From assembly GCF_050496545.1 (NCBI RefSeq), contig NZ_JBNVZV010000001.1, forward strand, positions 62,001 through 126,000: DNA of 64,000 nt, read 5' to 3'. Below the pieces are notes generated by a model. It did not search any database. It was not told the origin of the DNA and worked only from the letters and a program-made list of their open reading frames with translations. The DNA is from Phycicoccus avicenniae_A (lineage in GTDB: Bacteria > Actinomycetota > Actinomycetes > Actinomycetales > Dermatophilaceae). A program made the position numbers and the translations under genes. Position 1 is the first letter of the stretch. Every line of letters starts with the position of its first letter. Of the stretch, positions 17,505 to 25,901 are shown one piece after another.

Positions 17505-18392
17505 TCAGGCCAGGACGCTCAGCGCGCCCGGCACGACCTCGAGGTCGACCGGCAGCGGGGCGAACCGCTCGCCGTCGGCGTACGAGACGATGCCGGTGGC
17601 CTCCAGGCGCACGGTCCGCGCCCGCCGCACCTCCACGGCGGGATGGCTCGTGTGGCCGCCGGAGAAGACCTTCGGGAACACCCGCAGGAACTCGGGCACC
17701 GGGAGCCGGTGCAGGACGAGCACGTCGAGCAGCCCGTCGTCGAACGACGCGTCGGGCGTGACCCGCATCCCGCCGCCGTACGACGGGCCGTTGCCCACGG
17801 CCACGAGCATCGCCTCGGTCTCGACCCGCTCGCCGTCGAGCACGAGCACGTACGGGATGGGGCGGAAGACCGGCAGCTCGCGCAGGATGGCCAGGTTGTA
17901 GCGCATCGACCCCTTCGGCCAGCGCCACTGGTTGGCCCGCTCGTTGACGACGGCGTCGAACCCGGCGGCCAGCACCCCGAGGAACCAGCGCTCCTCCCCT
18001 GCCGCGCCGACGAGCCGCGCGGCGTCGACCGGGCGGGTCCGGGCCTCGAGGACGCGCTCGACGGCCTTCGCGGCGTCGCGCACCGGCAGGCCGAGCTCGC
18101 GGGCGATGTCGTTGCCCGTCCCCGCGGCGATGATGCCGAGCGGCACGTCGGTCCCCGCGCAGAGGTTGGCGCCCAGGTGGACCATGCCGTCACCCCCGGC
18201 GACGACCACGGCGTCGACGGCCCGGTCGGCGACGGCGGCCCGGCCGTGGGCCAGCGCCCCGGCGGCATCGGCCGCGGACAGGTCGACCACCTCGGCACCG
18301 GAGGCCCGCAGCAGGGTGAGGGCCTCGAGCCCGATCCGGGCGCCGGTGTTCTTGCCCGACGTCGGGTTGACGATGAGGCCGAGGCGCGTCAT
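17505..18392 (-). CDS. Diacylglycerol kinase family (YegS/BmrU-like) lipid kinase
   Basis: This 295-residue protein is a soluble DagK-type kinase that phosphorylates diacylglycerol or a related lipid with ATP. Motifs seen are LIVNPTSGKN at the N-terminus, VVAGGDGMVHLGAN (the GGDG nucleotide loop) at about residue 65, and GTGNDIARELG. ATG 18392 is chosen over an upstream start because TAGCGT (18400-18405) lies seven bases before it. It sits between tatC and helY and probably recycles diacylglycerol into phospholipid synthesis. Confidence 0.9.
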   Translation of the reverse strand: MTRLGLIVNPTSGKNTGARIGLEALTLLRASGAEVVDLSAADAAGALAHGRAAVADRAVDAVVVAGGDGMVHLGANLCAGTDVPLGIIAAGTGNDIARELGLPVRDAAKAVERVLEARTRPVDAARLVGAAGEERWFLGVLAAGFDAVVNERANQWRWPKGSMRYNLAILRELPVFRPIPYVLVLDGERVETEAMLVAVGNGPSYGGGMRVTPDASFDDGLLDVLVLHRLPVPEFLRVFPKVFSGGHTSHPAVEVRRARTVRLEATGIVSYADGERFAPLPVDLEVVPGALSVLA

Positions 18393-18419
18393 GGCGCGCA
18401 CGCTAGCGGAGCGTGCCGC

Positions 18420-19232
18420 TCAGAGCTGGGAGGCCTCGGTGTCGTCGACGTCGAGCCAGTCCGGGCGGTTCGCGGCCTTGCGCTTGTCGAGGCGCCGGCA
18501 GACCAGCCAGGCGCCGAAGTACAGCGCCGTGAGCGGCAGGGCGAAGACGAACATCGTGAAGGGGTCGGCCGTCGGGGTGGCGACGGCCGCGAAGACGAAG
18601 ATCAGCACGACCGCGATGCGCCAGCCCTTGATGAGCCGCGCGGCGGGCATCGCCCCGATCGCGTTGAGCCCCACCAGGACCACGGGGAAGAGGAAGCCGA
18701 TGCCGAAGACGAGGATGAAGCGGGTGACGAACGAGAAGTACATCGACGCCTGCTGGATGTTCGACGTCCCCGACGGCGAGAGGCCGTACAGGATCGACAG
18801 GCTCTGCGGCAGGATCGCGTACGCCAGACCGCAGCCCAGGAGGAAGAGGGGGATCGTCGCGCCGAGGAAGGCCAGCGAGATCCGCTTCTCCTTGCGCGTC
18901 AGCCCCGGGACGATGAACGCCCAGATCTGGTAGAGCCAGACCGGGCTGGAGCCGATGATCCCGACGAAGATCGACAGGCTGATGAGGTTGGACAGCGCCG
19001 CCGTCGCCTCGGCGAAGTTGATGCTCGCGTCGACCTGCGGGTTGTTCCGGGCGTACTCGTAGAACGGGTCCGTCAGGAGGTCGAAGATCTCGCTGTAGTA
19101 GAAGCCGGCGACGACGGCACCGACGATGACCGCGGCCGCCGCGATGAAGAGCCGACGCCGGAACTCGCGCAGGTGCTCGGACAACGTCATCCGGCCCTCG
19201 GGGTCGCGAGGGCGCCGGCGCAGGCGGGCCAT
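18420..19232 (-). CDS. tatC: Twin-arginine translocase subunit TatC
   Basis: This 270-residue polytopic protein is the signal-peptide receptor of the Tat export pathway. Six hydrophobic segments and the conserved N-terminal LSEHLREFRRRLF are visible. So are the cytoplasmic-loop residues after FIVPGLTRKEKR and the C-terminal VATPTADPFTMFVFALP. The gene follows tatA by 20 bases. At least two likely Tat substrates, the M15-type proteins at 31736 and 32907, are encoded 12-14 kb away. The C-terminal tail is acidic and ends TEASQL. Confidence 0.96.
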   Translation of the reverse strand: MARLRRRPRDPEGRMTLSEHLREFRRRLFIAAAAVIVGAVVAGFYYSEIFDLLTDPFYEYARNNPQVDASINFAEATAALSNLISLSIFVGIIGSSPVWLYQIWAFIVPGLTRKEKRISLAFLGATIPLFLLGCGLAYAILPQSLSILYGLSPSGTSNIQQASMYFSFVTRFILVFGIGFLFPVVLVGLNAIGAMPAARLIKGWRIAVVLIFVFAAVATPTADPFTMFVFALPLTALYFGAWLVCRRLDKRKAANRPDWLDVDDTEASQL

Positions 19233-19252
19233 GGGGCGGGTGCGCTCCGGGG

Positions 19253-19558
19253 TCAGGCGACCGGGCCGGACTGGTTGTCCGTGCGCGGGGTCTTCTCGTG
19301 GACGGCGTTGCCGTTCGGGTCCGGGGTCACGACGTCGTCGACGGAGCGTGCCGTGGTGATCGACTCACCCCGGACGGTCTCGGAGGAGGACGGCGCCTTG
19401 TTGGCCTCGTTCTCCTTCTTCATCTCGTCGACCTCGGACTTGAAGACACGGGCCGAGCGGCCGAGGCTGCGGGCGGCGTCGGGGAGCCGCTTCCAGCCGA
19501 AGATGAGAATGACCAGCACCGCGATGATGATGATCTCGGTCGGTCCGATCCTGCCCAT
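19253..19558 (-). CDS. tatA: Twin-arginine translocase subunit TatA
   Basis: This 101-residue single-span membrane protein is the pore-forming Tat component. It has an N-terminal transmembrane helix (IGPTEIIIIAVLVILIFGW), the hinge and an amphipathic helix (KRLPDAARSLGRSARVFKSE). A charged, unstructured tail follows. The usual FG-P hinge is FGWKRLP here. It is followed by tatC, and no tatB gene is next to it, which is normal for this arrangement. Confidence 0.95.
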   Translation of the reverse strand: MGRIGPTEIIIIAVLVILIFGWKRLPDAARSLGRSARVFKSEVDEMKKENEANKAPSSSETVRGESITTARSVDDVVTPDPNGNAVHEKTPRTDNQSGPVA

Positions 19559-19592
19559 GTGGGTCCATCCCCTTCAGAGGTTCGAGTCGCTG

Positions 19593-19907
19593 TCAGTGTA
19601 CGCGGGCCCAGGGCGGCATCCGCTCCGCTCGACGAACCGCGCGGTCTTCGGCCTGTCGGGCCCGCTCCCGCCGATGCTCCTCCTGGAGGCTGTGCGGAGG
19701 CTGGGTGACGGCTGTGACCGGTGGCGCGGGTGGGTCGTGCTCGTCGAGCGCCCGCTGGAGGTCCTCCACGAGCGCCGTCGCCCGTCCCAGCTCGGCGGTC
19801 AGGGCCTTGGCGCTGCGCCACGTGGCCCGGGCGCGCACGCCGACGAGCAGCCCGCCCCCGAGCACGATGACGGCCCAGAGCAGGATCCAGCCCCACCACG
19901 GCAGCAC
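19593..19907 (-). CDS. Small single-span membrane protein of unknown function
   Basis: This 104-residue protein begins WWGWILLWAVIVLGGGLLVG, a single N-terminal membrane helix, followed by an amphipathic, probably coiled-coil stretch (SAKALTAELGRATALVEDL) and a proline-rich then arginine-rich tail. It starts with GTG at 19907, three bases after the pafC stop, and lies 34 bases before tatA. An equivalent small ORF is common between pafC and tatA in actinobacteria, but I know of no assigned function. Association with Tat or membrane is only suggested by position. Confidence 0.65.
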   Translation of the reverse strand: MLPWWGWILLWAVIVLGGGLLVGVRARATWRSAKALTAELGRATALVEDLQRALDEHDPPAPPVTAVTQPPHSLQEEHRRERARQAEDRAVRRAERMPPWARVH

Positions 19908-19910
19908 GGC

Positions 19911-20900
19911 TCAGCGCTCCCGGACCGCGGCGTAGGCCTCGAGGGCGGCCCGGGCACCCTCGCGGACCTCGGCGACGACGTCGGCGGGCTCGGTGACGTA
20001 CCCGCGTCCCCCCAGCCGCCAGACGAGGCGGCGCAGCCACGCGGTGTCGGCCGTGCGGATGCGCACGAGCTGTCCCCCGCCGTCGGCCTGCGGGATCTCC
20101 TCGAGGGACTCGACCGGGTAGTAGTCCGAGACCCAGGTGGCGCCGGGCAGCAGCCGGACCGTCACGACGAGGTCGTCCGGGGCCGGGCGGAAGGTGCCCT
20201 CGGAGAGGTCGCGCTCGGAGGCCTCGGGCGGTGGCGTGCCGTCGACGTCGAGGACGTCGAGGTGCTCGATGCGGTCGAGGCGGAAGAGGCGGGTGTCCTC
20301 GGCGCGGTGGCACCAGCCCTCGAGGTACCAGCGGCCGTCGATGCCGACGACACGCATCGGGTCGACGTCGCGCTCGGTGGCCTCGTCGCGGGCGGGCACG
20401 AGGTAGCGCAGGTGCAGGCGCCGTCGGTCCGTGACCGCGCCGCGGATGCGGGCGAGCAGGTCGGCGGAGGTCTCGTCGGCGACCTCGGCGAGGACGCGGT
20501 CGGCCGGTGCGGCGGCCTCCCCCGCGGCGGCCTCGAGCTTGGCCAGCGCGCGGTCGACGGCCTCGCGCTCCCCCAGCCCGGGCACCTCGCGCAGCGCCCG
20601 CAGCCCGACGATGAGCGTGACCGCCTCGTCGACCCCGAGGCGCAGCGGCCGGGCGATGGAGTCGGCGTTGCCGACGAAGACGCGCCCGCCCTCCCAGTCG
20701 GCCTCGATGAGCTCGTCGGGCATCTGGCCGTAGCCGCAGAGGAAGAGCAGCTGGAGGTCGGCCTCGAGCTGCTCGGTGCTCACCCCGAGGTCGTCGGCGG
20801 CCTGCCGGAGGTCGATGCCCTGCCGGTTGACCAGCCACGGCACCATCGTCAGGAGCCGGGCGAGCCGCGCGGTCGCGGTCTCGGTGGGTGCGGGCGGCAT
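19911..20900 (-). CDS. pafC: WYL-domain transcriptional regulator PafC
   Basis: This 329-residue protein is the second half of the PafBC activator, which in mycobacteria turns on the LexA-independent DNA-damage response. It has an N-terminal winged-helix region (RQAADDLGVSTEQLEADLQL) and a central WYL domain with GRWYLEGWCH at about residue 200. A WCX-type C-terminus follows. Its ATG overlaps the pafB stop by one base (TGATG), so both subunits are made together. A matching PafBC-type promoter is present at 58558-58580 in this window. Confidence 0.93.
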   Translation of the reverse strand: MPPAPTETATARLARLLTMVPWLVNRQGIDLRQAADDLGVSTEQLEADLQLLFLCGYGQMPDELIEADWEGGRVFVGNADSIARPLRLGVDEAVTLIVGLRALREVPGLGEREAVDRALAKLEAAAGEAAAPADRVLAEVADETSADLLARIRGAVTDRRRLHLRYLVPARDEATERDVDPMRVVGIDGRWYLEGWCHRAEDTRLFRLDRIEHLDVLDVDGTPPPEASERDLSEGTFRPAPDDLVVTVRLLPGATWVSDYYPVESLEEIPQADGGGQLVRIRTADTAWLRRLVWRLGGRGYVTEPADVVAEVREGARAALEAYAAVRER

Positions 20901-21913
20901 CAGGCCTCCCCTCCGCCGTGCGCGGCCAGCGCGCCGCGCAGCCGCTCGAGGACGGCGTCGACGAGCTCGGCGGGCTGCTCGACGACGACGTCGGCCCCGT
21001 AGCCCGCGACCTCCTCGGCGAACGCGTAGAGGTCGGCGTAGTCGAGGTCGACGAGCGACCACGTGTCGTCGACCTCGCCGACGGTGCGGGCGCGCCGGCG
21101 CAGGGCGTGGCCCGACCCGGTGCGCACCCGCAGGACGGCCGGGCTCGGCTGCGTGGCGGTGCCGCCGAGCGTCCGGGCCATCTCGCGCGGGTCGTGGTCG
21201 GCGGGCACCTCGAAGGCACCGGGCCGGCCGGTGGTGCGCACCGTGCCGCTGATGCGCGAGAGCCGGAAGACGCGCGGCGCCTGCCGGTCCTCGTCGAAGG
21301 CGTTGAGGTACCACCGGCCGTGCCACGAGACGAGCGACCACGGCTGCACGTGCCGCTCCGCACCCTCGGCGGCCTCCGGGCGGCGGTAGGTGAAGGTCAG
21401 CGCGCGACGGCGCACGACGGCGTCCTTGACGGCGTCGAAGGCCGGCTCGGAGGTGCGCAGCCGCGGCTCGATGCCGATGAGGGCGTCCGCGTCCCGCTCG
21501 ACGCCGGCCGCCCGCAGCTTGCGCAGCGCCTGGGCGGCCGGACCGGCGAGCGAGGCCTGGGCCCAGGTGCGGCTGGCCAGGCCGAGGACGGCCAGCTCGT
21601 CGGGCTCGAACGCGATGTCTGGGAGGGCGTAGTCGCGCTGGTGGATGCGGTAGCCCGGCTCGTCCTCCCAGAGGGCGTCGATGTCCTCGGTGACGAGCGG
21701 GATGCCGAGCTCGCGCAGCTCGTCCTTGTCGCGCTCGAACATCCTCTCGAAGGCCTCGGTCGAGGCCGACTGGCCGTACTGCGGCACGAGCTGGCGGACC
21801 TGCGCCTTGGACAGCGGGCGGCGGGCCCAGAGGAGCACGAGGACGAGGTTGAGGAGTCGCTCGGTCTTCACCTGGGCCGCGCTGGGTGCACCGCCCCCGG
21901 ACTCGCTGCTCAC
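20900..21913 (-). CDS. pafB: WYL-domain transcriptional regulator PafB
   Basis: This 337-residue partner of PafC has an N-terminal helix-turn-helix (KTERLLNLVLVLLWARRPLS) and a WYL domain with SWHGRWYLNAFD. In mycobacteria PafBC senses single-stranded DNA and activates promoters of the form TTGTCRGTG-N8-TANNNT. The GTG start at 21913 is seven bases after TAGGTT (21921-21926 on the minus strand), a leaderless arrangement. The gene heads a pafB-pafC-small ORF-tatA-tatC-kinase-helY run. pafA is not adjacent; DUF3866 and two FKBP genes lie between. Confidence 0.93.
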   Translation of the reverse strand: MSSESGGGAPSAAQVKTERLLNLVLVLLWARRPLSKAQVRQLVPQYGQSASTEAFERMFERDKDELRELGIPLVTEDIDALWEDEPGYRIHQRDYALPDIAFEPDELAVLGLASRTWAQASLAGPAAQALRKLRAAGVERDADALIGIEPRLRTSEPAFDAVKDAVVRRRALTFTYRRPEAAEGAERHVQPWSLVSWHGRWYLNAFDEDRQAPRVFRLSRISGTVRTTGRPGAFEVPADHDPREMARTLGGTATQPSPAVLRVRTGSGHALRRRARTVGEVDDTWSLVDLDYADLYAFAEEVAGYGADVVVEQPAELVDAVLERLRGALAAHGGGEA

Positions 21914-21920
21914 CCGGGAG

Positions 21921-21941
21921 AACCTACCCGACGGCTACGCT
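21921..21941. promoter_or_regulatory. Divergent -10 elements of pafB and the DUF3866 gene
   Basis: TAGGTT (minus strand, 21921-21926) is seven bases before the pafB GTG. TACGCT (plus strand, 21936-21941) is seven bases before the GTG at 21949. Only nine bases separate the two boxes, so each promoter's -35 region lies over the other transcript's start and the two polymerases probably compete. Confidence 0.55.
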
Positions 21942-21948
21942 GCCCCGC

Positions 21949-23037
21949 GTGATGCAGTGGCGTGCCGGGACCGTGGTCGAGCAGGGGCGTGCCTGGCCGG
22001 GGGCGGTCGAGCTCGTCGTCGACCTCGAGGGGTCCGGCGAGCGGGTCCGCGCGCTGGCCTACACGGCCGTCACCGGGGTGCCGGAGGTCGCCGAGCGGGT
22101 GCTGCTCAACGCGTCCGCGCTGCTCCGGGGGCTGGGCACCGGCGGGCTCGCGTTCGTCGTCGCCCGCGCCGACGTCCTGCCGCCCGACCCCGCACCGGGA
22201 GACGGCCACATCGTCAAGGCCAGGTACACCCCGCTGCAGCAGATGCTCCTCGCCGTCGACGAGCAGGACAGCCCGCACCACGGCGTCCTCGCCGACGCCG
22301 ACGACCTCTCGGGGCTCCCCGTCGTCGTCGCCGACCTGCACAGCGCCCTGCCGGCCGTCATCGCCGGGGTGCGGTCGGTGCGTCCTGACGCGCGGGTGGC
22401 CTACGTGATGACCGACGGAGGCGCCCTGCCCGCGGCGTTCTCCCGGGCCGTCGCCGGGCTGCGCGAGGCGGGCTGGCTCACGTCCTGCCTCACCGTGGGC
22501 CAGGCCTTCGGCGGCGACCACGAGGCGGTCACCGTGCACACCGGCCTGCTCGCGGCCCGGCACGTGGTGGGGGCCGACGTCGTCGTCGTCGCGCAGGGGC
22601 CGGGCAACGTGGGCACCGGGACACGCTGGGGCTACTCCGGGGTCGCCGCCGCCGAGGCGCTGCACGCCGCCGACGTGCTCGGGGGGCGAGGCATCGCCTC
22701 CCTGCGGGTGTCGGGCGCCGACGCGCGCGAACGGCACCGCGGCGTCAGCCACCACAGCCGCACCGCCTACGGCCGCGCCCTGCTCACACCGGCCGACCTT
22801 CCCTTCACGACGCTTCCCGACGCCGACCTCGACGCCCTCGTGCGCCGCCAGGTGGCCGAGCTCGTCGCCGGTGCCCGCGCACCCCTCGCCCCCGTGGAGG
22901 TGCCGGCCGACGACCTACGCGCAGCCCTGGAGGGCTCACCGGTGGGACTGACGACGATGGGGCGGGGTCTTCGTGAAGACCCCGCCCCGTTCCTCGCGGC
23001 CGCGGCCGCGGGTGCTCACGCCGCCGCGTGCACCTGA
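21949..23037 (+). CDS. DUF3866 family protein
   Basis: This 362-residue protein belongs to the actinobacterial DUF3866 family, often encoded next to the proteasome-accessory genes. It has no known activity. It shows a long alpha/beta fold with GHIVKARYTPLQQMLLAVDE near residue 90, and VVVAQGPGNVGTGTRWGYSG in the middle, which looks like a nucleotide or phosphate loop. GTG 21949 is preferred to ATG 21952 because TACGCT lies seven bases before it. The last 80 bases contain a perfect 14-base inverted repeat. Confidence 0.82.
   Translation: MMQWRAGTVVEQGRAWPGAVELVVDLEGSGERVRALAYTAVTGVPEVAERVLLNASALLRGLGTGGLAFVVARADVLPPDPAPGDGHIVKARYTPLQQMLLAVDEQDSPHHGVLADADDLSGLPVVVADLHSALPAVIAGVRSVRPDARVAYVMTDGGALPAAFSRAVAGLREAGWLTSCLTVGQAFGGDHEAVTVHTGLLAARHVVGADVVVVAQGPGNVGTGTRWGYSGVAAAEALHAADVLGGRGIASLRVSGADARERHRGVSHHSRTAYGRALLTPADLPFTTLPDADLDALVRRQVAELVAGARAPLAPVEVPADDLRAALEGSPVGLTTMGRGLREDPAPFLAAAAAGAHAAACT
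22959..22988. repeat. Perfect 14-base inverted repeat inside the end of the DUF3866 gene
   Basis: GGGGCGGGGTCTTC (22959-22972) and GAAGACCCCGCCCC (22975-22988) form a perfect stem around GT. It encodes MGRGLREDPAP of DUF3866 and lies 49 bases before that stop, 57 bases from the convergent FKBP stop at 23045. It could act as a bidirectional terminator or slow ribosomes; no T tract follows. Confidence 0.7.
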
Positions 23038-23044
23038 GCCGTGC

Positions 23045-23422
23045 TCAGCGCACGTCCATGAGGTCGACGACGAAGATCAGCGTCTCGCCGGGTGCGATCG
23101 CCGCGCCGGCTCCGCGGTCGCCGTAGGCCTTGTGCGCGGGGATGGTCAGCTTGCGCCGGCCCCCGACCTTCATGCCCGCGATGCCCTCGTCCCAGCCGGC
23201 GATGACCATGCCGACGCCGAGCCGGAAGTCCAGCGGCGCGCCGCGGTTCCACGAGGCGTCGAACTCCTCACCGGTGGAGTGCGCGACCCCGACGTAGTGC
23301 GCGGAGACGGTGCTGCCGGGCGTGGCCTCGGCGCCCTCGCCGACGGTGATGTCCTCGATGACGAGCTCGGTCGGCGGCTCGTCTCCGGGGAAGTCGATCT
23401 CGGGCTTGGTGGGCTCGGACAT
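23045..23422 (-). CDS. FKBP-type peptidyl-prolyl cis-trans isomerase
   Basis: This 125-residue cytoplasmic FKBP is a single canonical domain. It contains VSAHYVGVAHSTGEEFDASW, then FRLGVGMVIAGWDEGIAGMK, which carries the active-site Val-Ile-x-x-Trp, then RKLTIPAHKAYGDRG and ETLIFVVDLMDV at the end. It has no signal peptide. A clear AGGGAG lies just before the ATG. It follows the larger FKBP lipoprotein gene on the same strand by 41 bases, so the pair likely forms a cytoplasmic/extracellular isomerase set. Confidence 0.93.
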   Translation of the reverse strand: MSEPTKPEIDFPGDEPPTELVIEDITVGEGAEATPGSTVSAHYVGVAHSTGEEFDASWNRGAPLDFRLGVGMVIAGWDEGIAGMKVGGRRKLTIPAHKAYGDRGAGAAIAPGETLIFVVDLMDVR

Positions 23423-23463
23423 GCTGCTCCCTTGCGGTGGGTGTGGTGGGACGGTGTCGCCGG

Positions 23464-24411
23464 TCAGTACGCGGCGAGGATGTCGACGGAGAAGACGAGG
23501 GTGTCGGTGCCCTTGATCTTGTCGCCGCTGCCCTGCTCGCCGTAGCCGTCGGCCGGCGGGATGACGAGGAGCACGCGGCTGCCGACCTTCTGGCCGACGA
23601 GACCGGCGTCCCAGCCCTTGATGACCTGGCCCTGGCCGAGGACGAACTCGAAGTACGGCTGCTCGGGACGGCTCGCGCTGGAGTCGAAGACCTCGCCGTT
23701 GCGGTACAGCGCGCCGGTGTAGGCCACGCGGACGGTCTGCCCGGCCTTGACGGCGGCGCCCTCACCGGTGATGAGCGGCTGCACGACGGTCTTCGTCGGG
23801 GCCTTGACGCCCTTGGGCGGGGTGATGGTGGCCGGCTTGCCCTTCTCGACGGCGACGGTCGGCAGGCCCTTCTTCGGGGCCACGGCCGTGCCCTGCGCCT
23901 CGGCGAGGACCTTCGTGGTGCCGAGCAGGTCGAGGACGAAGACCACGGGGTCGTCCTTGGCGATGCCGATCTGCTGGTTGCCGGTGTCGCCGTAGGCGTC
24001 GGCCGGCGTGGAGGTGATGAGCAGGCGCGAGCCGATCTTCTTGCCGGGGATCTGGCTCTTGAAGGACTTGAAGAGGTCGGCGGAGCCGAGGTCGAGCCCG
24101 ACGGTGCCGCTCTTCCAGGTGCTCGTTGCGACCTTGCCGTCCTTGCCGTTGACGAGGACCGCCTGCAGGGTCACGAGGTCGTCCTTGGCGATGGCGGCGC
24201 CGTCGCCCTCGGAGAGGACCTTGGACTCGGTGCGGCTGACGGTCAGGGGCGTCTTGACCTTGACGGTCGGCTCCTTCTTCGCCTCACCGGTGACGGTGAC
24301 GGCGCCGAGGGTGGACGAGGAGGGGCCGGCCTCCTCCTCCCCACAGCCGGCGAGGAGGAGCGCGCCGGCGACGGCGAGGGCGGACACGGTGGCGGTGAGG
24401 CGACGGGGCAC
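23464..24411 (-). CDS. FKBP-type peptidyl-prolyl isomerase lipoprotein with two domains
   Basis: This 315-residue protein begins with a lipoprotein signal ending in the lipobox LLLAGC (Cys23), so it should be anchored on the outside of the membrane. The C-terminal domain (about 215-315) is a full FKBP: VRVAYTGALYRNGEVFDSS, FVLGQGQVIKGWDAGLVGQ and RVLLVIPPADGYGEQG. The first domain (about 65-165) has the same outline, with ITSTPADAYGDTG and FVLDLLGTT. It lacks the FDSS and VI-x-GW segments, so it is probably catalytically dead and may bind substrates. Its likely role is folding of secreted proteins. Confidence 0.9.
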   Translation of the reverse strand: MPRRLTATVSALAVAGALLLAGCGEEEAGPSSSTLGAVTVTGEAKKEPTVKVKTPLTVSRTESKVLSEGDGAAIAKDDLVTLQAVLVNGKDGKVATSTWKSGTVGLDLGSADLFKSFKSQIPGKKIGSRLLITSTPADAYGDTGNQQIGIAKDDPVVFVLDLLGTTKVLAEAQGTAVAPKKGLPTVAVEKGKPATITPPKGVKAPTKTVVQPLITGEGAAVKAGQTVRVAYTGALYRNGEVFDSSASRPEQPYFEFVLGQGQVIKGWDAGLVGQKVGSRVLLVIPPADGYGEQGSGDKIKGTDTLVFSVDILAAY

Positions 24412-24450
24412 GGGTGAGCAAACCTTCGGTCGGGGGCGCCGGAGGGCGAC

Positions 24451-24470
24451 GTGGACGACTGTCCACGATA
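24451..24470 (-). promoter_or_regulatory. Promoter and inverted repeat before the FKBP lipoprotein gene
   Basis: TATCGT on the minus strand (24465-24470) is a likely -10 about 53 bases before the ATG. GTGGAC (24451-24456) and GTCCAC (24461-24466) form a perfect 6+6 inverted repeat overlapping its downstream edge, a position suited to an operator or a 5'-end hairpin. Confidence 0.4.
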
Positions 24471-24521
24471 ACCGCGGACCCTCCGAACGCTGACATCGGA
24501 GGCTGGGAGCAGCCTGAGCCC

Positions 24522-25901
24522 TCAGGCCGTCATGCCCTCGATGAGCCGGTCGACGCGGGCGTCCTCGGCGAGGAACGGGTCCTTGCAGAGCACGGTGCGC
24601 TGGGCCTGGTCGTTGAGCTTGAGGTGCACCCAGTCGACGGTGAAGTCGCGGCGGTTCGCCTGCGCGGCGCGGATGAAGTCGCCGCGCAGCTTGGCCCGCG
24701 TGGTCTGCGGCGGGCGCACCTTGGCCTCGAACACCTCGGGGTCGGAGACGACGCGCGCGATGCGCCCCCGCTTCTGGAGCAGGTAGTACAGACCCCGGCT
24801 GCGGTCGATGTCGTGGTACGCGAGGTCGATCTGGGCCAGCCGCGGGTGGTCGAGGTCGAGCCCGTGCTTCGACGCGTACTCGTCGAGCAGCCGGTACTTG
24901 ATGACCCAGTCGATCTCGGTGCCGACGAGCCCGAGGTCACCGGTCTCGACGGCGGTGAGAGTGCGGTCCCACAGATCGAGCACCCGCTCGTGCAGGGGGT
25001 CGGTGGCTCCCTCGCGGGCGACGAACTCGGCGGCCTTGGCGTGGTACTGGCGCTGGAGGTCCAGGGCCGAGAGCTCACGGCCGTTGGCGAGCCGCACGGT
25101 GCGGCGGCCGGTCATGTCGTGCGAGATCTCGCGGATCGCCCGGATCGGGTTCTCCAGGGTGAGGTCGCGCATGACGACGCCGGCCTCGATCATCCGCAGG
25201 ACGAGGTCGGCCGACCCGACCTTGAGCATGGTGGTCGGCTCGGCCATGTTCGAGTCGCCGACGATGACGTGGAGACGGCGGTAGTGCTCGGCGTCGGCGT
25301 GCGGCTCGTCGCGGGTGTTGATGATCGGGCGGCTGCGGGTGGTGGCGGAGGACACGCCCTCCCAGATGTGGTCGGCCCGCTGGCTGAGGGCGTACGAGGC
25401 GCCCTTGCTGGTCGTCACGAGCTTGCCTGCGCCGCAGGTGAGCTGGCGGCTGATGAGGAACGGCAGCAGCGTCTCGGAGAGGGTCTGGAACTCCCCCGCT
25501 CGGGTGACGAGGTAGTTCTCGTGGCAGCCGTAGCTGTTGCCGGCGGAGTCGGTGTTGTTCTTGAAGACGTAGATGTCGCCCGCCACGCCGTCCTCGCGCA
25601 GCCGCTGCTGGGCGTCGGCGACGAGTCCCTCGACGATCCGCTCCCCCGCGCGGTCGTGGGTGACGACGCCCCGCACGGTGTCGCACTCGGCGGTCGCGTA
25701 CTCGGGGTGGGAACCGACGTCGAGGTAGAGGCGGCTGCCGTTGGTGAGGAAGACGTTGCTCGAGCGCCCCCAGGCCACGACCTTGCGGAAGAGGTAGCGC
25801 GCCACCTCGTCGGGCGTCAGCGTGCGCTGACCGGCGGTCGAGCAGGTGATGCCGTACTCGTTCTCGATCCCGAAGATGCGCCGCGTCCCCCGGGTGCTCA
25901 C
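24522..25901 (-). CDS. pafA: Pup--protein ligase PafA
   Basis: This 459-residue ATP-dependent ligase phosphorylates the C-terminal glutamate of Pup and joins it to a lysine of the target protein. It begins GTRRIFGIENEYGITC, the carboxylate-amine ligase nucleotide site. It contains GSRLYLDVGSHPEYATAE with the catalytic aspartate, and FKNNTDSAGNSYGCHENYL. The GTG start at 25901 overlaps the prcA stop as GTGA. It is the last gene of the dop-pup-prcB-prcA-pafA run, all coupled by 4-base overlaps from pup on. Confidence 0.96.
   Translation of the reverse strand: MSTRGTRRIFGIENEYGITCSTAGQRTLTPDEVARYLFRKVVAWGRSSNVFLTNGSRLYLDVGSHPEYATAECDTVRGVVTHDRAGERIVEGLVADAQQRLREDGVAGDIYVFKNNTDSAGNSYGCHENYLVTRAGEFQTLSETLLPFLISRQLTCGAGKLVTTSKGASYALSQRADHIWEGVSSATTRSRPIINTRDEPHADAEHYRRLHVIVGDSNMAEPTTMLKVGSADLVLRMIEAGVVMRDLTLENPIRAIREISHDMTGRRTVRLANGRELSALDLQRQYHAKAAEFVAREGATDPLHERVLDLWDRTLTAVETGDLGLVGTEIDWVIKYRLLDEYASKHGLDLDHPRLAQIDLAYHDIDRSRGLYYLLQKRGRIARVVSDPEVFEAKVRPPQTTRAKLRGDFIRAAQANRRDFTVDWVHLKLNDQAQRTVLCKDPFLAEDARVDRLIEGMTA

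Noticed and set aside
19591..19605. TGTCAGTG followed by TACGCG, resembling a PafBC promoter near tatA
   Set aside because: It points along the plus strand where no gene starts, and the eight-base spacing to a TANNNT box is not present; it is also at the end of the 104-residue ORF.
15849..21002. Open frame of 1717 codons on the plus strand across helY, the lipid kinase and tatAC
   Set aside because: It is antisense to several well-identified genes, has no family resemblance and repetitive composition; long antisense frames are expected at this GC content.
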